Positions 1 through 9,707 of a stretch of DNA of 64,000 nucleotides are shown one piece after another. A program made the position numbers and the translations under genes. Location of the stretch: positions 930,001 through 994,000 of the forward strand of contig NZ_CP011530.1 in assembly GCF_001605725.1 (NCBI RefSeq). The letters run 5' to 3'. Source of the stretch: Mycobacteroides immunogenum. GTDB taxonomy: Bacteria; Actinomycetota; Actinomycetes; Mycobacteriales; Mycobacteriaceae. Under the pieces are notes generated by a model. The model saw only the letters and a list, made by a program, of their open reading frames with translations. It had not been told where the DNA came from and did no database searches. Numbering within the stretch: position 1 is the stretch's first letter; the number at the start of each line of letters is the position of its first letter.

Positions 1-107
1 CCCCCAGCACGTCGCGACCGGTGATACCCAATTTCCCCACCCCGACTCCCGCACCGGCGCCCGCGCAAACCTCGTCACCCGCGATCTCGTCGTCGCTGTA
101 GCCGCAC

Positions 108-125
108 TTCCCAACCAACGGGTTG
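108..125. promoter_or_regulatory. Palindromic operator candidate upstream of far
   Basis: The 18 bases TTCCCAACCAACGGGTTG contain the inverted repeat CAACC/GGTTG around a short centre and end 18 nt before the far start codon. Exactly the same 18 bases occur upstream of fadA at 4218-4235. Identity over that length in front of two fatty-acid genes suggests one shared repressor, probably TetR-like. The regulator itself cannot be named from this window. Confidence 0.5.
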
Positions 126-143
126 ACTGGCTAGGGTGGCCCC

Positions 144-1235
144 ATGGCTGACACTGGCGTCAAGACAGGCCCTCTCGCGGGCGTAAAGGTGATCGAACTC
201 GGTGGCATCGGACCTGGTCCTCATGCGGCGATGATGTTGTCGGACTTGGGTGCAGACGTCATCCGGGTGCGGCGACCGGGTGGACTCGCGATCCCCGCGG
301 AGGAGCGCGATCTGTTCCACCGGGGTAAGCGTCTGGTCAACCTGGACGTCAAGAAGGACCCCGAGGCGCTGTTGGCCCTGGTCGACAAGGCGGATGTGCT
401 GTTGGACCCATTCCGTCCCGGGGTGTGCGAGCGGATCGGGATCGGGCCCCAGGAGTGCGCCAAGCGGAACCCGCGGCTGATCTTCGCCCGGATGACCGGC
501 TGGGGCCAGAACGGCCCGATGGCTGAGCGTGCCGGGCACGACATCAATTACCTGTCGTTGACCGGCGCCCTGGGGTCGATGGGCTACAAGGACCGCCCGC
601 CGATGCCCCCGATGAACCTGGTCGCGGACTTCGGTGGTGGCTCAATGCTTTTGGTGCAGGGCATCTTGGCAGCCTTGTACGAGCGCGAGAAGTCGGGCAA
701 GGGGCAGGTCATCGATGGTGCGATGGTGGACGGTGTGAGCCAGTTGGCTCAGATGCAGTGGACGATGTACAACAACGGTCTGCTGTTCGACGAGCGCGAG
801 GCCGGACTGCTCGACGGCGGCTCGCCGTTCTACGGCACCTACGAGACCTCCGACGGCAAGTACATGGCGGTGGGATCGATTGAGCCGCAATTCTTCGCGA
901 TCCTGGTGCAGGGTTTGGGACTGGATCCGGAGAGCGTTCCGTTCCAGCTGGACAAGGCGCGCTACCCCGAGATGCGCAAGATGTTCGACGATGCCTTCAA
1001 GACCAAGACGCGCGACGAGTGGACCGAGATCTTCATCGGCACCGATGCCTGCGTCTCGCCGGTGCTCACCTGGGGTGAGGCCAAGGAGAACGATCATCTG
1101 CGTGACCGTGGCACCATCGTCGACGTCAACGGCGTGACGCAGGCCGCGCCGGCGCCGCGGTTCTCGCGGACCCCGAGCGGGCCCATCGAGGCGCCGCCGA
1201 AGGACACGACGGAGCTCTCCGATATCGGCTGGTAA
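144..1235 (+). CDS. far: CoA-transferase family III / fatty-acyl-CoA racemase
   Basis: Predicted cytosolic alpha-methylacyl-CoA racemase-type enzyme, which epimerises 2-methyl-branched acyl-CoAs so that beta-oxidation can proceed. The 363-aa length is normal for the family. The N-terminus LAGVKVIELGGIGPGPHAAM is the family signature. H132 (in AGHDINYLS) and D162 (in NLVADFGGG) are 30 residues apart and fit the acid/base pair of mycobacterial MCR. The ATG is 18 nt after a palindrome shared with fadA. It heads the lipid-catabolism group and matches the position of far (Rv0855) in M. tuberculosis. Substrate specificity is not visible, and a true CoA-transferase role is possible. Confidence 0.88.
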   Translation: MADTGVKTGPLAGVKVIELGGIGPGPHAAMMLSDLGADVIRVRRPGGLAIPAEERDLFHRGKRLVNLDVKKDPEALLALVDKADVLLDPFRPGVCERIGIGPQECAKRNPRLIFARMTGWGQNGPMAERAGHDINYLSLTGALGSMGYKDRPPMPPMNLVADFGGGSMLLVQGILAALYEREKSGKGQVIDGAMVDGVSQLAQMQWTMYNNGLLFDEREAGLLDGGSPFYGTYETSDGKYMAVGSIEPQFFAILVQGLGLDPESVPFQLDKARYPEMRKMFDDAFKTKTRDEWTEIFIGTDACVSPVLTWGEAKENDHLRDRGTIVDVNGVTQAAPAPRFSRTPSGPIEAPPKDTTELSDIGW

Positions 1236-1250
1236 TTTAGCCGGGATTAT

Positions 1251-1265
1251 CAGTACTAGGTACTG
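1251..1265. promoter_or_regulatory. Inverted repeat CAGTAC-TAG-GTACTG
   Basis: A perfect 6-bp inverted repeat with a 3-nt centre lies in the 69-nt gap between far and the esterase gene, about 40 nt before the esterase ATG. It is well placed for an operator controlling the esterase. No regulator is identified, and a chance palindrome is possible. Confidence 0.3.
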
Positions 1266-1304
1266 GTAATCTCACCCTAGGCAATGACGCTATGAGGAGG
1301 CTCG

Positions 1305-2375
1305 ATGACCAGTGCCCGACATGCCGCCGATTCCCGGTTGGCCGAGGTGACCTATGCCGGACCGGAGTGGATGGGTAAGGCCAATTGGCACTCGGTGGCT
1401 GAGACCTACCTGTTCAAGGCGCTGGGCAAGCCGGGTCTCTACGCGTTGACCCGGCTGATGCTGGCGATCAATCGCCGGTTCCCCGATGCGCTGCTGAACC
1501 GGCGATACGACGGGCTCGAGCGCTTCATGGGCTGGGTCCCGGGCGTATCCGGGACCCGTACGGAGCGTGTTGAACTCGCGAACTGCCCGGCGGAATGGAC
1601 GTGGAACGTCAAGAACGAGCCGGAGCCGGACGCACCGGTGGTCATCTACTTCCACGGGTCGGCGTTCATTGCCTTGGGTATCAACAGTCATCGGCCGCTG
1701 GTCAGCCACATCGCGCGTGACTCCGGCGCGCGGGCATTGAGTGTGGGTTACCGGTTGTGCCCACGCAATCTGGTGGAAGACGCCGTCGCCGACGGCGTCG
1801 ACGCGTACCGCTACGTGCTGAGCCAGGGCGTCGATCCCGACAACATCGTGCTCGCGGGCGATTCGGCCGGTGGTTTCCTGGCGGCGATGACCGCCGTCGC
1901 CGTGCGTGATCAGGGGCTGACGCCGCCCGCGGGCTGCGTGCTGATCTCTGCGGCGACCAGTAACGACATGGAGCCCAAATACGCTGTCGGCAAGCGTGTT
2001 GGCGACGCCATGTTCCCGGTGGACTTCCTGCGGATGATCAACGAGGTCTTCCTGCTGCGCAACGGGGCACGGGAGCCGGGGCCATGCCCAGCCGATGCCG
2101 ACCTGTCGGGCCTGGGCCCGTTCCTGTTGCAGGTGGGCTCGCAGGAAGCGCTGCGTCCTGATTCCGAGCTACTCGCCGAACGCCTTGTCGCAGCGGGTGT
2201 TCCGGTGCGTCTTCAGATCTTTGACCGTGCCATCCACGTGTTCCAGGTATTCGCGATGACCAACCCGGACGCGCGGCGGGCGGTCGGGGAGATCACCGAG
2301 TTCATCAAAATCCTGCCGGGTCTGGCCAAGGCCCGGCACCGTCCCGGAGAGGCAACGGCCGAACTAGGCTCCTAG
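1305..2375 (+). CDS. Alpha/beta hydrolase (HSL-like carboxylesterase)
   Basis: Predicted esterase/lipase of the hormone-sensitive-lipase family, 356 aa. The oxyanion-hole motif is HGSAF (residues 117-121; the family norm is HGGG). The nucleophile elbow is GDSAGG with Ser187. A C-terminal Asp (ALRPDSE) and His (AIHVFQ) complete the triad. A GAGGAGG ribosome-binding site 5 nt before the ATG fixes the start. No signal peptide is apparent, so it is probably cytosolic. Its last 12 nt overlap convergently with dapC. Likely substrates are short-chain or lipid esters; which Lip protein it corresponds to is not resolved. Confidence 0.85.
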   Translation: MTSARHAADSRLAEVTYAGPEWMGKANWHSVAETYLFKALGKPGLYALTRLMLAINRRFPDALLNRRYDGLERFMGWVPGVSGTRTERVELANCPAEWTWNVKNEPEPDAPVVIYFHGSAFIALGINSHRPLVSHIARDSGARALSVGYRLCPRNLVEDAVADGVDAYRYVLSQGVDPDNIVLAGDSAGGFLAAMTAVAVRDQGLTPPAGCVLISAATSNDMEPKYAVGKRVGDAMFPVDFLRMINEVFLLRNGAREPGPCPADADLSGLGPFLLQVGSQEALRPDSELLAERLVAAGVPVRLQIFDRAIHVFQVFAMTNPDARRAVGEITEFIKILPGLAKARHRPGEATAELGS

Positions 2376-3533
2376 CCGCGCCAGGCGGGCGATTGCCTCA
2401 TCGATCACCGCGTCGCGTTTGGCGAAGGTGAACCGCACCAGGTGATTCCATTGGTCGGCGTACCTGTCGCAGAATGCGCTTACCGGAACTGCTGCTACAC
2501 CAACGGTTTCGGGTAGGCGCCGGCAGAGTTCCGCGCTGTCGCCGAATCCCAGTGGTCGCGGGTCGGCGCAGACAAAGTACCCACCCTGGCTGCTGTGCAC
2601 CTCGAACCCCAAGCCGGCCAGTGCTGTGGAGAGCCGATCGCGTCTGCGCTGCAACGACTCTCTGAGGTTCTTGACCCACGCCTGCTCGGTATCCAGCGCC
2701 ACCGCCACCGCGGGCTGAAACGGGCCGCCGCCGACATACGAGAGGAATTGCTTGGCGGCCCGCACGCCCGCAACCAACTCCGTTGTGCCGCAAGCCCAGC
2801 CGATTTTCCAGCCGGTGCAATTGAACGTCTTGGCGGCGCTGGAGATCGTCACGGTGCGTTCCGCCATCCCGGGCAGGCTAGCCATCGGAGTCTGCGTACG
2901 GCCGTCGAAGAGCAGTCGTTCGTACACTTCATCGGAGATGACCAGTAGGTCGTGTCGCACCGCGAGCTCGGCCACCGCGGCCAGCTCGGCATCGGTGAAC
3001 ACCTTGCCCGTCGGGTTGTGCGGCGAGTTGATGACCACCGCCGCCGTCCGCGGTGTGATCGCCGCGGCCAGCGCATCGGTGTCCAACACGAAGCCCGCGC
3101 CGTCGGGAACCAGGGGCACCGGTACGCGGATCGCGCCCGCCATCGCCACCACCGCCGCGTACGAGTCGTAGTACGGCTCGATCAAGATGACCTCGGCCCC
3201 TGGCTCGACGAGCCCGAGCAGGGCGCCCGCGATGGCCTCGGTGGCGCCGACCGTGACGAGCACCTGCGTGTCCGGGTCAAGCTCCTCGCCGTAGCGGGCA
3301 AGCCGATCGGCGGTGATGGCCCGGCGCAGCTCGGGAACGCCCAACCCGGGTGGGTACTGATTGAGACCGGAACGGATGGCCTGCTGTGCCGCATCGAGCA
3401 TGGATGCGGGCCCGTCCTCATCGGGGAAGCCCTGGCCCAGATTGATCGCGTCGTGCCGGACGGCCAAGGCCGACATCTCGGCGAAGATCGTTGCGCCGAA
3501 AGGGCGCAACCGCTCGACGGTTCTCTGATTCAC
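2364..3533 (-). CDS. dapC: N-succinyldiaminopimelate aminotransferase DapC
   Basis: Class I/II PLP-dependent aminotransferase, 389 aa. In mycobacteria the orthologous position (Rv0858c) is DapC, which makes N-succinyl-LL-2,6-diaminopimelate for lysine and peptidoglycan. Visible family features are INSPHNPTGKVF for the cofactor pocket, VISDEVYE, and the PLP lysine in SSAAKTFNCTGWKIGW. The start is GTG. Sequence alone does not exclude kynurenine/methionine aminotransferase activity, which is common in this fold; the assignment leans on synteny. Confidence 0.85.
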   Translation of the reverse strand: MNQRTVERLRPFGATIFAEMSALAVRHDAINLGQGFPDEDGPASMLDAAQQAIRSGLNQYPPGLGVPELRRAITADRLARYGEELDPDTQVLVTVGATEAIAGALLGLVEPGAEVILIEPYYDSYAAVVAMAGAIRVPVPLVPDGAGFVLDTDALAAAITPRTAAVVINSPHNPTGKVFTDAELAAVAELAVRHDLLVISDEVYERLLFDGRTQTPMASLPGMAERTVTISSAAKTFNCTGWKIGWACGTTELVAGVRAAKQFLSYVGGGPFQPAVAVALDTEQAWVKNLRESLQRRRDRLSTALAGLGFEVHSSQGGYFVCADPRPLGFGDSAELCRRLPETVGVAAVPVSAFCDRYADQWNHLVRFTFAKRDAVIDEAIARLARLGA

Positions 3534-3587
3534 GCTGGCCCGGGTTCGGTGTGCGCCGGCTTCATGCCGGGCAGCCTACCGCCGGAA

Positions 3588-3995
3588 CTAACAGCTGGGC
3601 GGCTCGAAGGACAGGTCGGTATCCGGGATTGCGCAGAAGTAATGGCTGACGCCGGGATTGCCCCGGTCATGGCTGTCCACGAACACCTCCACGTCGCGGT
3701 TGGCGTCGTACACGCGGTAATAGGTAGTGGTGTCCTCCAGGAAGAAATTGGCGACCGTGGTCACCAGCTCGGCCCCGGTGCCGCTCGCGCGGGCGCGGCG
3801 CATGCAGTTCAGGTAATCCGGCGGTATGTCGTGCGATGGCGGCAACATGCGTAGCCGGCCGCAGGACTGCAGCGGCGCCCGCTGTTCGAACGCCATATCA
3901 GCGGTGAGCGGATCCGGCTCGGCCAGCGCCAGCGGTGGGCAGCCGGCCGCGACGACAGCCATGATGGCCGGTGCCGCGCAGAAGCGTGTCAGCAT
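3588..3995 (-). CDS. Small secreted protein with Sec signal peptide
   Basis: A 135-aa protein of unknown function. Residues 1-25 (ending PPLALA, then EPDPL) form a classical signal peptide with a probable cleavage after ALA. The mature part has four Cys residues (in LQSCGRL, YLNCMRR, SHYFCAIP and the terminal PPSC), suggesting two disulfides. It ends at Cys. The same frame stays open far upstream antisense to fadA; the ATG at 3995, which directly begins the signal peptide, is the sensible start. It sits between dapC and the fadA promoter region. I do not recognise a named family. Confidence 0.65.
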   Translation of the reverse strand: MLTRFCAAPAIMAVVAAGCPPLALAEPDPLTADMAFEQRAPLQSCGRLRMLPPSHDIPPDYLNCMRRARASGTGAELVTTVANFFLEDTTTYYRVYDANRDVEVFVDSHDRGNPGVSHYFCAIPDTDLSFEPPSC

Positions 3996-4376
3996 CCCCG
4001 CAGATTCGCGGTAGCCGTGCGACAGCGGGAGGTTTCGGTGAAATCTCGTCGAAAAGCACCGCAAACCAGGCGTCCGCCTTGGGGCGCACCCCAGGCCGCG
4101 GCCCCGTTGCACCCTTCCCGCGCCGCGAACATGGCACGAATCGGGGCAGGCCCGATGAACACCGGTCTTGGTGGCCGCGATGGGTCCACAGCGCACACGG
4201 GACGCGGGTGCGCGCCGTTCCCAACCAACGGGTTGGGAGGGCTGCTTACCATGGGGCCACCTCCCTGGTCTAACGTAGGGCTGTCTCGGCGAAACTGACC
4301 CGGAGTCAATCCGGATCCAGGGCCGGGTCGCCCGCACCACATGCCCCCATACGCACCCCGATAAGGACGTATACCC
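3996..4376. other. Intergenic region upstream of fadAB
   Basis: These 381 nt separate the divergent secreted-protein gene from fadA. They contain the fadA copy of the shared 18-bp palindrome (4218-4235), about 140 nt before the fadA ATG. A possible -10-like TAACGT follows near 4271. Short open frames here show no convincing coding signal, and I see no RNA gene. Confidence 0.5.
4218..4235. promoter_or_regulatory. Palindromic operator candidate upstream of fadA
   Basis: Exact second copy of TTCCCAACCAACGGGTTG, extended here by GG to a longer inverted repeat (CCCAACC-AACG-GGTTGGG). It lies about 140 nt before fadA, just upstream of the probable promoter. With the copy before far it defines a candidate local regulon for fatty-acid oxidation. 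Confidence 0.55.
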
Positions 4377-5585
<1,209 letters not shown>

Positions 5586-5604
5586 GCTAAGGGAGCGAGA
5601 ACTT

Positions 5605-7764
5605 ATGTCTGCAAACACAATTCAGTGGGAAAAGGACGCCGACGGCATCGTCACCCTCACCCTGGACGACCCCAACGGCTCGGCCAACGTGATGAACGAC
5701 GACTACAAGCAGTCGATGGCCGCGACCGTCAAGCGCCTTGTGGAAGAGAAGGATTCGATCACCGGCGTGGTGATCACCAGCGCCAAGAAGACCTTCTTTG
5801 CCGGTGGTGACCTGACCAAGATCATCCAGATCCAGCCGGAGAACGCTCAGGAGGCCTTCAACGAGGTCGAGGAGATCAAGGCCGACCTGCGTACGCTGGA
5901 GACCTTCGGTCGTCCGGTCGTTGCCGCCATCAATGGCGCGGCACTCGGCGGTGGCCTGGAGATCGCGCTGGCCACCCATCACCGGATTGCGGCCGACGTC
6001 AAGGGATCTCAGATCGGTCTGCCCGAGGTATCGCTGGGCCTGCTGCCCGGCGGCGGCGGCGTCACCCGGGTTACCCGCATGCTCGGTATCCAGAACGGCT
6101 TCGTGACCGTGCTGGCGCAGGGCACCCGCTTCAACCCGACCAAGGCCAAGGAAGTCGGCCTGATCGATGAGCTGGTCGGCTCGGTCGACGAACTGATCCC
6201 CGCGGCCAAGGCGTGGATCAAGGCCAACCCGGAGGCCGTGCAGCGCTGGGATGTCAAGGGCTACAAGATCCCTGGTGGCACCCCGTCGACCCCGGCACTG
6301 GCGGCCATCCTGCCGTCGTTCCCGTCGAACCTGAAGAAGCAGCTCAAGGGTGCGCCGATGCCCGCCCCGCGGGCCATCCTGGCCGCCGCGGTCGAGGGCG
6401 CGCAGGTGGACTTCGACACGGCCAGCCGCATCGAGAGCCGCTACTTCACCAGCCTGGCCACCGGCCAGGTCGCCAAGAACATGACGCAGGCGTTCTTCTT
6501 CGACCTGCAGCACATCAACGGCGGTGGTTCACGTCCGGACGGCATCGCCAAGCAGGACATCAAGAAGATCGGTGTGCTGGGCGCGGGCATGATGGGCGCC
6601 GGTATCGCCTACGTCTCGGCCAAGGCCGGTTACGACGTCGTGCTCAAGGACGTCAGCGCCGAGGCCGCAGCCAAGGGCAAGGCCTACTCGGAAAAGCTTG
6701 AAGAGAAGGCTCTTTCGCGTGGCAAGACCACCGCTGAGAAGTCGGCGGCGCTGCTTGCCAAGATCACCCCGACGGCCGACCCCGCCGATCTGGCCGGTGT
6801 CGACTTCGTGATCGAGGCGGTCTTCGAGAACACCGAGCTCAAGCACAAGGTGTTCCAGGAGATCGAGGACATCGTCGAGCCCAACGCGCTCCTCGGCTCC
6901 AACACGTCGACCTTGCCCATCACCGGGCTGGCCGCGGGTGTGAAGCGCCAGGAAGACTTCATCGGTATCCACTTCTTCTCGCCCGTCGACAAGATGCCGC
7001 TGGTGGAGATCATCCGTGGTGAAAAGACCTCGGACGAGGCGCTGGCCCGGGTGTTCGACTACGTGCTGGCCATCAAGAAGACCCCGATCGTCGTCAACGA
7101 CAGTCGTGGTTTCTTCACCAGCCGCGTGATCGGCACCTTCGTCAACGAGGCCGTCGCCATGCTGGCCGAGGGCGTCGAGCCCGCGACCATCGAGCAGGCC
7201 GGCAGCCAGGCCGGATACCCGGCTCCGCCGCTGCAGCTCTCCGATGAGCTGAACCTGACGCTGATGCAGAAGATCCGCAAGGAGACTGTGGAAGCCGCCA
7301 AGGCCGAGGGCAAGGAACTGCCGGACGATCCGGCGGGCCGTGTCATCGACACCCTGGTTGAGGCGGGCCGTCCGGGCCGTCTGGGCGGTGCCGGTTTCTA
7401 CGACTACGTGGACGGCAAGCGCACCGAGCTGTGGCCCGGTCTGCGCACGACGTTCAAGACCCGTGCGGGTAATGACCCGGCGAACCCGCCACTGCAGGAT
7501 CTCATCGAGCGCATGCTGTTCGCCGAGGCCATCGAGACGCAGAAGTGCTTCGACGAGGGCGTGCTGACCTCGACCGCCGACGCCAACATCGGTTCGATCT
7601 TCGGCATCGGCTTCCCGGCCTGGACCGGCGGTGTGCACCAGTACATCCTCGGATACGACGGGCCGGCCGGAAAGGGTAAGGCCGGTTTCGTTGCTCGTGC
7701 AAAGGAATTGGCCGCCGCCTACGGTGACCGCTTCAACCCGCCTGCGTCGCTCCTGGACGCGTAA
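5605..7764 (+). CDS. fadB: Multifunctional enoyl-CoA hydratase / 3-hydroxyacyl-CoA dehydrogenase FadB
   Basis: Alpha subunit of the beta-oxidation complex, 719 aa. The N-terminal crotonase domain (about 1-190) has the oxyanion-hole segments TFFAGGDL and GAALGGGLEIALA. From about residue 315 comes the NAD-binding Rossmann motif GVLGAGMMGAG of the 3-hydroxyacyl-CoA dehydrogenase. The catalytic His lies in GIHFFSPVDKMPLVEI, followed by the C-terminal HADH domains. An AGGGAG site precedes the ATG. It is 19 nt downstream of fadA, and a strong hairpin at 7781-7816 ends the operon. Domain order and length match mycobacterial FadB. Confidence 0.97.
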   Translation: MSANTIQWEKDADGIVTLTLDDPNGSANVMNDDYKQSMAATVKRLVEEKDSITGVVITSAKKTFFAGGDLTKIIQIQPENAQEAFNEVEEIKADLRTLETFGRPVVAAINGAALGGGLEIALATHHRIAADVKGSQIGLPEVSLGLLPGGGGVTRVTRMLGIQNGFVTVLAQGTRFNPTKAKEVGLIDELVGSVDELIPAAKAWIKANPEAVQRWDVKGYKIPGGTPSTPALAAILPSFPSNLKKQLKGAPMPAPRAILAAAVEGAQVDFDTASRIESRYFTSLATGQVAKNMTQAFFFDLQHINGGGSRPDGIAKQDIKKIGVLGAGMMGAGIAYVSAKAGYDVVLKDVSAEAAAKGKAYSEKLEEKALSRGKTTAEKSAALLAKITPTADPADLAGVDFVIEAVFENTELKHKVFQEIEDIVEPNALLGSNTSTLPITGLAAGVKRQEDFIGIHFFSPVDKMPLVEIIRGEKTSDEALARVFDYVLAIKKTPIVVNDSRGFFTSRVIGTFVNEAVAMLAEGVEPATIEQAGSQAGYPAPPLQLSDELNLTLMQKIRKETVEAAKAEGKELPDDPAGRVIDTLVEAGRPGRLGGAGFYDYVDGKRTELWPGLRTTFKTRAGNDPANPPLQDLIERMLFAEAIETQKCFDEGVLTSTADANIGSIFGIGFPAWTGGVHQYILGYDGPAGKGKAGFVARAKELAAAYGDRFNPPASLLDA

Positions 7765-7780
7765 CAGGCTCGCAACAAGC

Positions 7781-7816
7781 CCTCAGCCGCTCACCCTTCG
7801 GGGTGGGCGGCTGAGG
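7781..7816 (+). terminator. Hairpin terminator after fadB
   Basis: A 16-bp stem (CCTCAGCCGCTCACCC against GGGTGGGCGGCTGAGG, one G-T pair) closed by a TTCG tetraloop begins 17 nt after the fadB stop. A short T-containing stretch follows. It is a convincing intrinsic terminator of the mycobacterial type without a long U-tract. Confidence 0.75.
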
Positions 7817-8264
7817 CCGTTTCAGGGCCGATTCTGTCCTGCCGAGCAACGCATGACGGGGCCCGGAGCGCCCAGGGGCGTGGCCCAGGCCACAGTGCCG
7901 CGCGTTGCGGGACGTGGCCCACAAAATGTCGCGCGGATGTCGTAGGTTCTCTGAGGGCACTACGGACATAGTTGTTGGGACTTCGCGTGACCAGAGGTGA
8001 ACAGCCAGGTCATACGGTATTTCCGCACTAAAGTTATATTTGCTGGAATTAGGTTACGGTAAGTCTTTCGGGAAGTTGCTAGAAATCAACTTTACGCTGT
8101 GTTACGCACAGTTCATTAGCTATTTCTTTGACGTAACGTACCTTTGCGCGATATTTATTCGCTACGCTGCCCGCGACGGGTAATCTCTTTGCCACTTGCA
8201 ATGTGGCGGGTGAACCGAGTTTGGTTCGGCTTATTTTCAAGATCGCTGTACAGGGATAGGGACG
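7817..8264 (+). promoter_or_regulatory. Long AT-rich leader upstream of the PapA/MmpL cluster
   Basis: About 450 nt without a gene. From about 7975 the base composition drops well below the neighbouring genes, with stretches such as AAAGTTATATTTGC. Two inverted repeats are visible: AAGTTG/CAACTT at 8073-8092 and CTGTG-TTACG-CACAG at 8097-8111. This is the only long upstream region of the papA-hydrolase-papA-mmpL operon, so it probably holds its promoter and a regulated leader or a binding site for a nucleoid protein such as Lsr2. No open frame here looks coding. Confidence 0.5.
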
Positions 8265-9656
8265 ATGGTTGCACTTGGCACGATCCACGACTGGCGCCCG
8301 AAGCCCGGGACCGTCATCTCATGGAGCGCTTCACCGCGTGCCCGTGAAGTCGCGGCGCAGGCGCCCACCAGCGCGATTCCTCCCAGCTATCAGCAAGCTC
8401 AGCATCTGCGTTCGTATCGCGATCTCGCCCGGCAGGACCGTGAGATGGCCCGGCTCGGCATCGGCTCCTGGGACGTTCCCGGTACGTGCGACGTCGACGC
8501 CATGACGGCGGCCATCAATGCTCATTTGCGCCGCCACGACACCTATCACTCATGGTTCGAGTTCGACCCGGCCGACACCATCGTGCGGCATGTGATCGAC
8601 GATCCGGAAGGCATCGACTTCGTGCCCCAGGACCATGGGTTGCAGGGGCCGGACGAGATCCGGGCCCACCTGCTGCGGACCTCCGGCACCCCGCTGTCCT
8701 GGGACTGCTTCACCTTCGGCGTGATTCAGCGCGCAGACCACTTCACGGTCTACATCAGCGTCGACCACCTGCATACCGATGGCATGTCGACCGGAATCCT
8801 GTACATCGAAATCCAGCTGATGTATGCCAGCCTGCTGCACGGTTCGGCACTGCAACTTCCGCCGCCTGCCGGGTATCTGGACTTCTCCGCACGCGAGTTG
8901 GCGCATAACCAGGCGATGACCCTCGATTCGTTCGAGGTACAGACCTGGCTGCGGTATGCGCGGGACAACGGTGGCACCCTGCCGGACTTCGCGTTGCCGC
9001 TCGGCGACCGGTCCGAGCCCAACGTGGGTGCGATGGTCGCCATACCGCTGCTGGACGCCGAGGAGACCGTGGCTTTCGAAAAGGCGTGTGAACAAGCGGG
9101 TGTGCGATTCAGTGGCGGGGTGTTCGCATGCACCGCGCTGATCGACCGTGAGCTCACCGGAGCGGATTCCTTCTACGGCATTACTCCGTACGACACCCGC
9201 AGCGGTGCCGAGGAGCAGATGTCTGTCGGGTGGTACGCGAGCTTCATTCCCTTTATCGTCGACATGTCGGATGACTCCTTCGCCACCGTGGCACGGTCCG
9301 CGCAGAAGTCTTTCGACGAATGCCAGCCCCTGGCCAAGGTGCCGTTCGAGCGGGCGCTGGAACTTGTAGGTCCGGATTCGGGGCTGAGCGCTCCGGAGTA
9401 TGTGGTTCCGATGGTGTCCTTCCTGGACGCACGCAAGATCCCGGTCAGTGCTGAATGGGATCGCATCAATGGTGGAATCTACGGGGACAGCCGTTCTTCC
9501 GACCAGGTCTGTATGTGGGTCAACAGGTTTGAGAACGAAACAAACCTGACGATCTCGTTCCCCGACAATGCCGTCGCCCGTGAATCTGTGTCGCGCTATT
9601 TCGAAATAGCACGCCTGGTTTACCAGCGTGTAGCGCAGTCACAGTTCGTTTCCTGA
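8265..9656 (+). CDS. PapA-type acyltransferase (condensation-domain fold)
   Basis: Polyketide-associated acyltransferase of the PapA1/PapA3 type, 463 aa, expected to transfer acyl chains onto a trehalose or similar glycolipid scaffold in the cytosol. The active-site HxxxDG is seen as H168-LHT-D172-G173 in SVDHLHTDGMS. The C-terminal solvent-channel region includes QVCMWVNRFENETNLTISF, typical of PapA1-3. The segment PPSYQQAQHLRSYRDLARQ is also characteristic. It is the first gene of a four-gene operon ending in mmpL, as PapA genes usually pair with an MmpL exporter. The acceptor lipid is unknown; no PKS or FadD is adjacent. Confidence 0.88.
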   Translation: MVALGTIHDWRPKPGTVISWSASPRAREVAAQAPTSAIPPSYQQAQHLRSYRDLARQDREMARLGIGSWDVPGTCDVDAMTAAINAHLRRHDTYHSWFEFDPADTIVRHVIDDPEGIDFVPQDHGLQGPDEIRAHLLRTSGTPLSWDCFTFGVIQRADHFTVYISVDHLHTDGMSTGILYIEIQLMYASLLHGSALQLPPPAGYLDFSARELAHNQAMTLDSFEVQTWLRYARDNGGTLPDFALPLGDRSEPNVGAMVAIPLLDAEETVAFEKACEQAGVRFSGGVFACTALIDRELTGADSFYGITPYDTRSGAEEQMSVGWYASFIPFIVDMSDDSFATVARSAQKSFDECQPLAKVPFERALELVGPDSGLSAPEYVVPMVSFLDARKIPVSAEWDRINGGIYGDSRSSDQVCMWVNRFENETNLTISFPDNAVARESVSRYFEIARLVYQRVAQSQFVS

Positions 9657-9707
9657 ATCCGCGGCACAGGCGCCGCACTTGAGCAGCAGTGAAAGGTTGG
9701 CATTGTC

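Noticed and set aside
1..143. Possible end or start of another gene at the left edge
   Set aside because: Two plus frames and one minus frame are all open with similar third-position GC over about 100 nt (the plus frame ending TAG at 99-101 is Pro/Ala-rich; the minus frame reads SDDEIAGDEVC...). The stretch is too short to choose, so no gene is called.
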